Source of the DNA: Paludibacteraceae bacterium
GTDB taxonomy: Bacteria > Bacteroidota > Bacteroidia > Bacteroidales > Paludibacteraceae
Length of the DNA stretch: 64,000 nucleotides
Direction of reading: 5' to 3'
NCBI GenBank assembly: GCA_031292565.1
Contig: JARLGW010000011.1
Location: 124,001-188,000 of the forward strand
Shown here: piece by piece, positions 43,756 through 53,300 of the stretch
Layout: every line of letters begins with the position of its first letter
Numbering within the stretch: the first letter of the stretch is position 1
Position numbers and translations under genes: made by a program
Notes under the pieces: generated by a model
What the model was told of the DNA's origin: nothing
Seen by the model: the letters and a program-made list of their open reading frames with translations, nothing else
Database searches by the model: none

Positions 43756-43781
43756 TTGTGCAATTCGTGTAATTTGTGTTC
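43756..43781. repeat. Inverted repeat on the leuC side of the GxxExxY gene
   Basis: 26 bases ending in CGTGTAATTTGTGTTC, complementary to 43275-43300 with two mismatches. Its last base touches the leuC stop codon. Confidence 0.8.
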
Positions 43782-45175
43782 TACAAACTGCGGGGATCGG
43801 TGATTTTTCCCGTTACAGCGGCGGCAGCAGCTACAAGTGGGCTGGCCAACAGCGTGCGGGCTCCGGGGCCTTGACGACCTTCAAAATTACGATTAGAGGT
43901 TGATACCGCGTATTTTCCGGCCGGTACTTTATCCTCGTTCATGGCCAAACAAGCGGAACATCCGGGTTGACGCAACTCAAAACCTGCTTCGATTAAGATT
44001 TTGTCAATGCCTTCGGCTTTGATTTGTTTTTCTACCGCCCACGATCCGGGAACTAACCATACAATGATATCGTTCGCTTTCTTCTTGCCTTTCACTGCTG
44101 CTGCAAACTGACGGAAATCTTCGATACGTCCATTGGTACAACTACCCAGAAACACGTAATCAATAGCTTTACCTTCTATCTTTTCTCCGGCACTGAAGCC
44201 CATGTATTTCAACGAGTTTTCGTAAGAGATACGACTTGCTGCATCTACCGATTTTACCGTGGGGATAGTGCCGTTGATAGCCATACCCATACCGGGGTTG
44301 GTACCGTAAGTAATCATGGGTTGAATATCGGCAGCGTTGAACGTAATTTCACGGTCGAACTTAGCATCAGCATCCGACTTCAATGTTTTCCAGTAAGCCA
44401 AGGCTTTATCCCACGCTGCAGCTTTAGGAGCAAATTCACGACCGGCTACATAATCGAATGTAGTTTGGTCGGGCGCAATCATACCTCCACGAGCACCCAT
44501 TTCAATACTCAGGTTACAAACAGTCATCCGTTCCTCCATCGAAAGGTTGCGGATAGCTTCCCCGGCGTATTCCACAAAATAACCTGTTGCACCACCAGTA
44601 GTTAATTGCGAAATCATATATAAAGCCAAGTCCTTAGCCGTTACGTCCTTTTGAAGTTTACCTTCAAAGTTGATACGCATCGTTTTAGGGCGAGGTTGTA
44701 AAATACATTGCGAAGCCAATACCATTTCTACCTCCGAAGTACCGATACCGAAAGCAATAGCCCCGAAAGCTCCGTGAGTGGAAGTATGTGAGTCGCCGCA
44801 AACAATAGTCATACCCGGTTGAGTCAAACCATTTTCGGGCCCGATAACGTGAATGATCCCATTCTTTTCATGTCCTAACCCATAAAGCGTTAAGTCGAAT
44901 TCCTGCGCGTTTCTAGTCAACGTGTCCACCTGAAATTTAGATACAGGGTCGGCAATCGGTTGATCTTGATTCAATGTAGGAATATTGTGGTCGGGCGAAA
45001 GCGTTGTCTTTTCCGGACGGAATACTTTCAAACCCCGGTTACGCAACCCGTCAAAGGCTTGCGGACTGGTTACTTCATGACAGTAATGTCTGTCGATATA
45101 CAATTGAGTAGGGCCGTCTTCCACCGCGGTTACCACATGCGCGTCCCAAATCTTGTCAAATAATGTTTTTCCCAT
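43781..45175 (-). CDS. leuC: 3-Isopropylmalate dehydratase, large subunit
   Basis: Isomerises 2- to 3-isopropylmalate with a [4Fe-4S] cluster, together with LeuD. 464 residues. Aconitase-family motifs: [26 protein letters not shown], the first cluster cysteine in [12 protein letters not shown], and the CxxC pair in [18 protein letters not shown], followed by [22 protein letters not shown]. All three cluster cysteines are present. Second gene of the operon, separated from leuA by a 301-base repeat cluster. Confidence 0.97.
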   Translation of the reverse strand: MGKTLFDKIWDAHVVTAVEDGPTQLYIDRHYCHEVTSPQAFDGLRNRGLKVFRPEKTTLSPDHNIPTLNQDQPIADPVSKFQVDTLTRNAQEFDLTLYGLGHEKNGIIHVIGPENGLTQPGMTIVCGDSHTSTHGAFGAIAFGIGTSEVEMVLASQCILQPRPKTMRINFEGKLQKDVTAKDLALYMISQLTTGGATGYFVEYAGEAIRNLSMEERMTVCNLSIEMGARGGMIAPDQTTFDYVAGREFAPKAAAWDKALAYWKTLKSDADAKFDREITFNAADIQPMITYGTNPGMGMAINGTIPTVKSVDAASRISYENSLKYMGFSAGEKIEGKAIDYVFLGSCTNGRIEDFRQFAAAVKGKKKANDIIVWLVPGSWAVEKQIKAEGIDKILIEAGFELRQPGCSACLAMNEDKVPAGKYAVSTSNRNFEGRQGPGARTLLASPLVAAAAAVTGKITDPRSL

Positions 45176-45261
45176 TTTTATTTATGTAAATTAATTATGT
45201 TTTTAAATTGATACTTGCTTCGCGATATTAATTGATATTAACTCCCTTCTGTCGTGATAAT

Positions 45262-45476
45262 ACGCCCTGAAAGGGCTACTTAATTCAGCCCAAGGGCAAG
45301 CGAAACGTCGCCTTGGGTTAACTTAGTAAACGAAATAACTGCGCCCTGAAAGGGCAAATTAAATTTCTTTTTACAAAAATGCAATTTTTAAGTTGGGCTT
45401 ACAGTCCGCCTATTTTTCGTTGCTCAATACCCCTAGGCGTTGCCTAGGGCTAAATTAAACCGGGCTTTCAGCCCGA
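45262..45476. repeat. Cluster of short palindromes between leuA and leuC
   Basis: At least five hairpin words: GCCCTGAAAGGGC (45264-45276) and a second copy near 45333-45345, CCCAAGG...CCTTGGG (about 45289-45317), CCCTAGGCGTTGCCTAGGG (45431-45449) and CGGGCTTTCAGCCCG (45461-45475). This style of repeat is common between Bacteroidota genes. Located inside the operon, it may affect mRNA stability or partial termination. Confidence 0.7.
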
Positions 45477-46973
45477 CTATTTCACAAACTTATTTATAGC
45501 ATCAATATACGCTTCCACGGATGCCACCACGATGTCGGTATTGGCACTGAAGCCGAAATACATGTTTCCTTCGTATTCCACCTGCATGTGCACTTTTCCG
45601 AAATCGTCGCTACCTTTTGTAATGGCTTGGATAAGGAAATCCTTCAAAGTCATTTGGCGGTTGATGATTTTCTTCAACGCTTTGATGGATGCATCTACCG
45701 GCCCGTTGCCCGAAGCTGCGGCTTCAAACTTCTCGCCTGCAATGTCCAAGCAGATACTTGCCACGGGCTTAATACCCACCCCGGCAGTAACCTGCAAGTA
45801 GTCTAGCTTAATGCGATGTTTCATCGCACGGTCTTTATCCACCAGCATCAGCACATCATCGTCGTTAATATCTTTTTTCTTATCGGCTAGTTTCAAAAAC
45901 TGTTCGTACACCTGATCCAACCGTTCTTGATCTAAATCAATGCCCAAAATACCTAAGCGGTGTTTCAATGCTGCACGGCCACTACGGGCGGTAAGCACGA
46001 TAGAATTTTCGTCCAACCCCACATCTTTAGGGTCGATAATTTCGTAGCTCTCACGGTTTTTAAGCACCCCGTCCTGATGAATTCCAGACGAATGCGCGAA
46101 AGCGTTTCTACCTACAATAGCCTTGTTGGGCTGCACGGGCATATTCATCAAGCTTGACACCATGCGGCTGGTATCCATAATTTTCGGCGTATTAATATTC
46201 GTGTCGATGCCAAATTCCTTGTGCGAGCGCAAGGCCATTACCACCTCTTCCATCGCGGTGTTTCCAGCCCGTTCGCCAATGCCATTGATGGTTACTTCCA
46301 CCTGACGGGCACCGTTAAGCACACCCGCAAGCGTGTTGGCCGTGGCCATACCCAGGTCGTTGTGACAGTGGGTGGACAGTATGGCTTTATCAATGCTGTT
46401 CACGTTTTCCATCAGGTATTTAATTTTGGCTCCAAAATCCTGCGGGAAGCAATAGCCCGTGGTGTCAGGTATATTTACCACCGTGGCACCCGCTTTAATC
46501 ACGGCCTCCACCACACGAGCCAAGTACTCGTTGTCAGTGCGGCCTGCATCTTCGCAGTAGAACTCCACGTCCTCCACGTATTTCTTGGCATGCTTCACGG
46601 CAGCTACCGCACGCTCTATAATTTCCTCGCGTGTGGAATTAAACTTGTATTTGATGTGATAATCGGAAGTACCGATACCCGTGTGAATTCGTTTACGTTT
46701 AGCATATTTGAGGGCTTCGGCAGCCACGTCAATATCTTTTTGTACTCCGCGCGTCAAGGCGCAAATAATAGGCCAGGTTACCGCTTTTGAAATCTCCACC
46801 ACCGAGTTAAAATCTCCCGGGCTTGAAATAGGAAAACCGGCTTCAATAACATCTACGCCTAAATCTTCCAACGCCTTTGCCACTTGGATTTTTTCAATCG
46901 TGTTCAACTGGCAGCCGGGTACCTGTTCGCCATCGCGTAAGGTAGTGTCGAAAATAAATAATTTGTCTGACAT
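45477..46973 (-). CDS. leuA: 2-Isopropylmalate synthase
   Basis: Condenses acetyl-CoA with 2-oxoisovalerate, the committed step of leucine synthesis. 498 residues: catalytic TIM barrel ([38 protein letters not shown] with the metal-binding [23 protein letters not shown]), linker, and the C-terminal regulatory domain that binds leucine ([12 protein letters not shown] ... [18 protein letters not shown]). First structural gene after the leu leader and attenuator. Confidence 0.96.
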   Translation of the reverse strand: MSDKLFIFDTTLRDGEQVPGCQLNTIEKIQVAKALEDLGVDVIEAGFPISSPGDFNSVVEISKAVTWPIICALTRGVQKDIDVAAEALKYAKRKRIHTGIGTSDYHIKYKFNSTREEIIERAVAAVKHAKKYVEDVEFYCEDAGRTDNEYLARVVEAVIKAGATVVNIPDTTGYCFPQDFGAKIKYLMENVNSIDKAILSTHCHNDLGMATANTLAGVLNGARQVEVTINGIGERAGNTAMEEVVMALRSHKEFGIDTNINTPKIMDTSRMVSSLMNMPVQPNKAIVGRNAFAHSSGIHQDGVLKNRESYEIIDPKDVGLDENSIVLTARSGRAALKHRLGILGIDLDQERLDQVYEQFLKLADKKKDINDDDVLMLVDKDRAMKHRIKLDYLQVTAGVGIKPVASICLDIAGEKFEAAASGNGPVDASIKALKKIINRQMTLKDFLIQAITKGSDDFGKVHMQVEYEGNMYFGFSANTDIVVASVEAYIDAINKFVK

Positions 46974-47073
46974 AATCTAAAAATTTGATATGCTCATCGC
47001 ACATTAGTTTCACATTCCGGGTAAAGATGAGCCTGCTTAGAGGCTGCAAAGTAACGAAAAATTAAAATCATTC

Positions 47074-47110
47074 CATAAAAAAAGCCTTTCACACAGGTGA
47101 GAAAGGCTTT
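47074..47110 (-). terminator. leu attenuator terminator
   Basis: On the minus strand, AAAGCCTTTC pairs perfectly with GAAAGGCTTT (47101-47110 with 47081-47090) around a 10-base loop and is followed by a T run. It lies between the leader ORF and leuA, about 100 bases before the leuA start. Confidence 0.8.
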
Positions 47111-47146
47111 ATATATTTTATCATAATCAGATACTTACATACCAAC

Positions 47147-47218
47147 TCACTTCTGCTTGCTTTTAATCAAGAGAATAATGAGACCGAGGAGTAAAGTAGT
47201 TGAATTTTTGGTTGTCAT
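47147..47218 (-). CDS. leu leader peptide (attenuation control)
   Basis: A 23-residue ORF, starting MTTKNS and containing TTLLLGLIILLI, then a basic end. Nine of the ten residues at positions 9-18 are Leu or Ile, six of them Leu. It is preceded by a consensus promoter and followed 36 bases later by an intrinsic terminator, then leuA. This matches classical leader peptides in which stalling at Leu codons prevents termination. The antiterminator is not obvious; GTGAG next to the leader stop could pair with CTCAC inside the terminator. Confidence 0.8.
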   Translation of the reverse strand: MTTKNSTTLLLGLIILLIKSKQK

Positions 47219-47244
47219 GATGTTGATGTCGAATAATTACGATG

Positions 47245-47274
47245 CAAAGATAGTGCTTTTTTTATACATGCAAA
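47245..47274 (-). promoter_or_regulatory. Promoter of the leu operon
   Basis: On the minus strand, TTTG (47271-47274), an 18-base spacer, and TATCTTTG (47245-47252), fitting the Bacteroidota promoter pattern. The leader ATG is 26 bases downstream of the -7 box, nearly the same distance as in the ilv leader. Confidence 0.7.
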
Positions 47275-47527
47275 ATGAAATTGAAATTTTTTTCGATAAA
47301 AATGTAATAATCTATAAGTTTTAAGTTCGTTTTACTTATAAATAAATGAATTTTTGAGGGCTATTTAAAGAGTAGAATTAAATTGTCTCAAAAACAGAAG
47401 GGTTGAAATTGTTACTTCAAGAAGAACTCCATCTGAATTCTTCTTGAAATTTCCAGCTTAAATCAAAGCCCTTTACTTTGAGAGTAACCTCAAGCAAGGG
47501 GCTTCGTGTAGAACTTATATCAAAATA

Positions 47528-47571
47528 AAGAAGGGAATATCCACGCGTTTTTCTTTGGATATTCCCTTCTT
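47528..47571. terminator. Intrinsic terminator of the T9SS cargo gene at 47589
   Basis: A 16-bp perfect stem, AAGAAGGGAATATCCA and its complement, with a 12-base loop and flanking A/T runs, 18 bases beyond the stop codon. The segment 47395-47520 holds further inverted words (TTCAAGAAGAA...TTCTTCTTGAA; AAGCCC...GGGGCTT) and no gene. Confidence 0.8.
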
Positions 47572-47588
47572 TTTTGTAAATCGATTTA

Positions 47589-49118
47589 TCAATAAACCAT
47601 TATTTTTTGAGAGTTGGCTCCTACTTTTACAATATAAATACCGTGGGTAAGTGCGATGCTGTTTTTCCCGGCGGTGAGTTGTTTTTGTGTTAACACGATG
47701 CCTTGCACGGAAAGTATTTCCACGTTTGCCTTGCCTGTTAATTCTACAACGGCATATCCCTTGGCTCCATAAACGTTAGCAGCCCCGATGGTGTTTTCGT
47801 TGATGCCTGCCCCTGTATAGCTGGTGATAGCAATGTTGTCAATATTCAGCGTGTTACTATTTGTTGCGTTGGTTTTCGTGATTTTGAATCGTACGTTTCC
47901 GGTTTGTTTTACCGCGAAGCTTACCGGTGCAAGAGCCGTGTTGGTAGTAGATACGGCACTGCCCACTACTGTCCAAGTAGAGCCTTGGTTGGTGGATATG
48001 CTCAGCGTCCAAGTAGCGGCAGATGTATTCGATCCGTATAGGGCTGTATATACGGTCACGGTATCGGCACCACCTGTTTTGTCGGCGTTCATAGCAATAT
48101 ATCCGTCGATGTCCCTAATACGTGCGGCTTGCGAGCCAAAGGTTTTATCTCCGTTGTAAGGGTTCCCTATTAGTGCGTTCGTGAAATCCCAAACGCCTTG
48201 AGTACAAGTAACCGTGGCTGCTGCATAGCCTGTTTTTGTTCCTTTTTCAAAGTCTTCTACCCAAGTGTCTTGTGCAGGAGCTTTGTAAGCTTTACCTGTA
48301 AGGATAACTTTAACGGTGTCCTTCGAGCTGGTTAATGTTAAGGTAGCTGTATGGCTTCCAGCCGCTGTTGGGTTGTAGCTTATGGCTATAGGGGTAGGGG
48401 CTGAATAGGATGCAGCTGTGGCCGAAATAGAAAATAAGTTGGCATCTGTTCCGCTAAGGGCAAGAGCTATGTTTTCGGTTAAGTCAGTACCGGATACGGT
48501 AATGGTATCGATTTTAGCTGTACCAGCAACAGTAGTAAATACTTCGGAAGTGCTGGTAGAAATAATAGTAGGTATGGCAGCTCCTGTACCTGTGAGTGTG
48601 ATGTCATCCACGCGGAACTGACATGTTTTGGAATTATTTGTTACCTTAAAATAGAGGGTACTTGTAGCGGGTATTGTTCCCGATACGGTTTCGAGTGCCC
48701 ATGTTTTGGATGGAATATTACAGGTTAACGGTGTCCAGGTGGTACCGTTGGTACTAACCTGAAACGATACAGAGTCAGCAGTTGCAGTGTTGGAGTATTG
48801 GTAAAATCCTAACGAAAGGCTAAGGTTGGTGTAGTTCAACGTATTTATACCTGATACGATGAATGTTTGTCCGGCGTTAAGGAATATGTTTCCGTTCCCG
48901 GATGCAGTTCCATAATTGGTTGTGTTTGATGGTGCCGAGATACGTACACTTCCAGTTCCGCTAAATGTAGCAGATGATGACCATCCCGTGTAGGAGGTGA
49001 TGACTGGATTTCCCGATGGCGTTCCAAAATTTTCGCTGAGTAAGGTTGTTGCTTGCAATTGGGTTATACCAACCGTAAGAGCAAGAAACATAAGACATGA
49101 TTTTAAAATAGGTTTCAT
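47589..49118 (-). CDS. Secreted T9SS type A cargo protein, beta-sandwich
   Basis: 509 residues. Signal peptide (PILKSCLMFLALTVGITQLQA), a first jelly-roll-like domain (residues about 25-180, ENFGTPSGN...FRVDDITLTGTG), an Ig-like middle domain (SHTATLTLTSSKDTVKVILTG), a second jelly-roll (WVEDFEKGTKTGYAAATV...LNIDNIAITSY), and the C-terminal type A sorting domain VYGAKGYAVVELTGKANVEIL...GIYIVKVGANSQKIMVY. Exported across the outer membrane by T9SS. No catalytic motif seen. The ATG at 49118 begins the signal peptide; it lies next to the endonuclease gene in the same direction. Confidence 0.85.
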   Translation of the reverse strand: MKPILKSCLMFLALTVGITQLQATTLLSENFGTPSGNPVITSYTGWSSSATFSGTGSVRISAPSNTTNYGTASGNGNIFLNAGQTFIVSGINTLNYTNLSLSLGFYQYSNTATADSVSFQVSTNGTTWTPLTCNIPSKTWALETVSGTIPATSTLYFKVTNNSKTCQFRVDDITLTGTGAAIPTIISTSTSEVFTTVAGTAKIDTITVSGTDLTENIALALSGTDANLFSISATAASYSAPTPIAISYNPTAAGSHTATLTLTSSKDTVKVILTGKAYKAPAQDTWVEDFEKGTKTGYAAATVTCTQGVWDFTNALIGNPYNGDKTFGSQAARIRDIDGYIAMNADKTGGADTVTVYTALYGSNTSAATWTLSISTNQGSTWTVVGSAVSTTNTALAPVSFAVKQTGNVRFKITKTNATNSNTLNIDNIAITSYTGAGINENTIGAANVYGAKGYAVVELTGKANVEILSVQGIVLTQKQLTAGKNSIALTHGIYIVKVGANSQKIMVY

Positions 49119-49209
49119 AGATGGTTTTTTATTTTGTTTAACTAGGGATAAAAGTATGTTAAGCATAATAATGCAATATTAAATCGGTATTACAGTTTTG
49201 TTAGAGATT

Positions 49210-50301
49210 TTAATGGTTGTTCCAAAACCGAGACACGGAGCTGCTGTTGGTACCGGCTATTTTAACCAAATAGAAGCCCGTGGATATGTCGCTCACCGAT
49301 ATTTCATTACCCGTGGCTTTTCCTTGTTTAACTACTTCGCCCCCGGTGCTTATTATGCTGTATCGGTAGTTTGAAATGTCGCCGGTGAATTGTAGTTTCC
49401 CCGATGTTATTTTATTGCCCACGAGGTGAGGTTGGGCATCCGTGGTTTCATTTTTTATGGCAGCTGCGGTTGAAGTCCAGTTTGTGCCGTTTTTGGTTCC
49501 CCATATATAATCTACCAATTCAGGATGGTCGATGTACGGATTTCTGTTTTTCTGGATGGTATATACCTTGTTGTTTCTTGTTGTTTCCTTGGTCGATACG
49601 GGGTCTTGGGCACTCCATTTTAATAGCAACGAAATGGCCCAAGGTTTCAACGTGGGGTAGGTGCCGCTTTGAAACATACAATAGTCATACGTGTTCCATG
49701 TTGTAATTGTTTGGTAGCAGGTGGCCATGTATAAATAGGTGCGGGCAAAGTCGCCTTTATATTCATCGGCAGGCTCGAAAGCAATTCCGGTGTAGCCTGA
49801 GAAGGTGGATGTTCCTACTTTGGATGAACCGTTGTTGAACGTTGCCGTTGTGGCATTTACTTCGCTCAACGGATAGTTTAACTTGGCTTCGTTGGCTGTT
49901 CCGTTTGACGGATACAGATTGAACATGTCGGAATATTGCGTTGAAGCACTACCTGTACTGGTTACGATGTTATCTTCATTCCACCAGCTTTTGGGTGCAC
50001 AATGTTCTTTCTCCATGCTTGAATGATCGGAGAAATAGGTAACGGCAGATGAATACATATCCCATATCTGAGAGTTATTGGAGGTCATACAATCCGTAGT
50101 CGGCCAATAGTTCCATAAATCATTGTAACTAATCACGGTATGTGGATTTATAATTCCATATAAAGCGGTTTTAAGGGCAGCTCCGGTTTTACCCTCGGCT
50201 GCATTGTAATATCCGGTAGGTATTTGAGCCGTGACGGATGAAAGACCTACAATCCATACGAATAATGAAAAGGCTACTTTGCTAAAAAATGTTTTCTTCA
50301 T
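49210..50301 (-). CDS. Secreted endonuclease I with T9SS sorting domain
   Basis: 363 residues. A signal peptide (FSLFVWIVGLSSVTAQ) precedes an EndA/NucM-type endonuclease I domain (about residues 27-285): MEKEHCAPKSWW with the catalytic His, SDMFNLYPSNGTANEAKLNYPLSEV, EPADEYKGDFARTYLYMATCY, ending ELVDYIWG. The last ~65 residues are a type A sorting domain (SNYRYSIISTGGEVVKQG...STGFYLVKI). Such enzymes degrade DNA and RNA nonspecifically outside the cell. Flanked by T9SS cargo genes in the same orientation. Confidence 0.9.
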   Translation of the reverse strand: MKKTFFSKVAFSLFVWIVGLSSVTAQIPTGYYNAAEGKTGAALKTALYGIINPHTVISYNDLWNYWPTTDCMTSNNSQIWDMYSSAVTYFSDHSSMEKEHCAPKSWWNEDNIVTSTGSASTQYSDMFNLYPSNGTANEAKLNYPLSEVNATTATFNNGSSKVGTSTFSGYTGIAFEPADEYKGDFARTYLYMATCYQTITTWNTYDYCMFQSGTYPTLKPWAISLLLKWSAQDPVSTKETTRNNKVYTIQKNRNPYIDHPELVDYIWGTKNGTNWTSTAAAIKNETTDAQPHLVGNKITSGKLQFTGDISNYRYSIISTGGEVVKQGKATGNEISVSDISTGFYLVKIAGTNSSSVSRFWNNH

Positions 50302-50319
50302 GTTTTCTACTTTGATTTT

Positions 50320-53300
50320 TTATTTAAGAATAATTTTTGATACTTTGACTTGTTTATTGGTGATGACTTTTACGATGCATACATGATTTGCGCTCTCCAC
50401 AGGTACATCGTGCCAGGAGGCGGATATTTCTTTTGCTTGAGCAATGGTGCGCCCGGATTCGTCGTACACGATGATGTCTTTAATTAAATCTTCGGGAGAA
50501 CTAATCGCTCTAATCTTTTCTTTATTTACACCATAGATTTGTATGTCCGACCCGCTTGTGTTGCTTTTAACACCCGAAGTACTTTCTGTATTTGCACTTT
50601 TAAATTGTACGAAAAGCACACCTTCGCCGTTGGTTCCGTCGTAGTTGTATTTATACGTGCTATTTTCCTTTAGGTTTTGGTTTTCGCCTGTTTTTGTGTT
50701 TATTAATGATACATCAATGTTGTCAAAACTGTCGGCTCCTTTAAAAGAAAAGCTTATCGTGTCTTTTACACTTGATTGTATGCCAAGGGGAGCCGTGTAG
50801 GGCAGTGTACCGAATTGATTAATGTCTAACGGTTTGTTGTCAGCCAAGGTGTAAATTTCCGGCACATCCTTGTATTGGGAGAATAGCTTAAAGGCATCCT
50901 GTGCGTCAAACTCATTTGGTGCGGAATCGGTCATTGCCAATGAGGTGGTACTTGTTTTTAGGCCATTGTTTGATTCTATGTAAAGTCGATTGGATTCTAC
51001 GCCTGCACTTCTTAATCTACCTGTTGCTGTTGCTGTGAAATCTGAACTTAAATCAATGGTCATACTTCCCCCGTTGTCGGAATACACAAAGAACGATTGC
51101 ATTGGTGGTATGCTTGAGGCACTAAGACCCATTGTAGAACCGATTGCGGCTCCGGTCATGTATGAAACAAAGGTGCTTCCGTTCCAAAATTTCACCACAT
51201 TTCGAATAACACTCGAGTTGTGGTTGTGCAGGTTGTCGAAGTTTAAATGGGTCATCAGCGGGTTCCCTATCAGGTTCAAGCCTTTTTGTAGCGTTATGGT
51301 TTGGTTTGTTAATTGGTTACTGCTATTTTCCATCATAAATCGGTAAGCGGAATCGTATCTGGCAACGGTTGTAGCTATTAGGGTAAGGGGTTTTCCGGTA
51401 AAAGCTGCATAGGGTATCATTTGGGTTATTAATGAACTGTCGGCATTCATCCGAGGGAAGGTAATTGTTTGATCTGTTTTAATGAAAGTCTTTCCGTGTG
51501 GATAGTTCCATGAAATAGTATCAATGTTGAACGTAAAGCTTTTCCCTTTATTTAATGGCACGGCAAGACTGGCAAACGATGAAGTCCAAGTTCCTATGTT
51601 TTTAATGCCCCCTGTTGTTAACGAATCGGGGTTGATGGCATCAAACAGGCGCATGTAGCTTACCGGAGTACCACCATTAAAATAATAATCGCCCGAATAC
51701 ATGTTTTTAAGTGGTGCGGTAAGGGTGTACCATTTATTCCGTTGTAGAATCATTTTAACGAATGCTTTTTTGTAAACCAGTTTTTGTATGCCTAGAATAC
51801 CGGCTTCGGGGTCGAAGGTTATATTATTGCAACAGCCCGTGCTACTTATTGTAGGATAATACCCCACGGAGTCGATAATAACATTTGTGCAGCAAGACGG
51901 AGCCCCATTGGTCCAATTGCCATCATCATCCCAATCGGACGATACAGCTCCTGTCCATGTTGTGGATAGAGGATAAACTTTGGCTGTTACTTTTGTTCTT
52001 GATGACGAGGTACAGCCATTGGCTGTGGCATCCACATAGTAGTAGGTGGTAGCACTAAGCGTACCTGTAGTGTAGCTTACGCCCGTACCTAGGTTTGTTG
52101 TGCCTGAAAGGCTGCTATACCAGTTAATAGTTCCGGCACTGGCGGTGGCTCCTAACGTTATGGTGCCCGAACCGCAGGCAGTTCCTGATGTTACGCCCGA
52201 TATACTTGGCAAGGTATTAACCGTTACGGTTGCTGTGTTGGAACACCCGTTGTTATCCTTATACGTAATTACACTTGTTCCTGCAGCAATCCCTATTACG
52301 GTTCCCGTTGTACTGGTTCCGCTAACGGTAGCCGTGGTGGTTGTAGCGGAAGTCCACGGACTACTGGTTGCTGGTGTGCCTAAACCTGTTAAGGTGGTTG
52401 TTCCCGTACCACAGATGGTTAATGTACCTGAAATGGTTGGTAACGCGTTGACTTTTACCGTGACGGTGTTGCTAGTTGATGTACATGTTGTTGTGGCGTT
52501 TGTGCCTATTACATAGTACCCGGTTCCGGCAGCAATGCCTGACCAACTCAAAGCTGCTCCTGTTCCGGTCTTAGCCGAACCAACAGCCGTGTTGCTGTTA
52601 TTGTATAATTGATAGTTGACACCCGAAACTGATGTGCTTGATGTAATTGTAGTGGTGGCTCCCGAACAAATGGTGCTTCCTGTCAACACCAACGCCGTGG
52701 GTAATGGATTTATGGTAACGGTTTTATAGCCGATGCAAGCTCCAACAGTGTAACTAATGTCCACCGTGCCAGCAGCTATAGCAGTAACTACACCCGAAGC
52801 ATTTACGGTAGCAATAGTTGTATTAGCACTACTCCAAGTACCTCCACTTAGGCTTGAACTCAATGTGGTAGTTGAACCGACAGCTACACTTGAGGTACCT
52901 GTAATAATAGGAGTGGTACATGTGGGCGGAACAACACTGCATCCGTTGTTGCTGTACGTGGCATTACCATTTGAGTCCCATGACACGAAATTACCATCAG
53001 CATTACTGCTAAAGTTACCGCTATTGTACATTACTATATTCGATGTACAATCACTACCGCTATTAACCAATTGCAAATATCTATCGCCTGCTGAATTTGC
53101 AAAATTTCCACCGAGAGACCAGCTACTAGGGCTTGTTCTGCCAACATATACAACATAGAGACTTCCGCCGTTACACAAAGCACTTAGGTCATAAGCTTGA
53201 TCTAAATCGCTAGGTATAAATACCACCCGGCTATTGGCAGGTATTACTGTTGACGAGCTTGTTACATAAGTAACAGTACAACTTGATACAACACTGCCTG

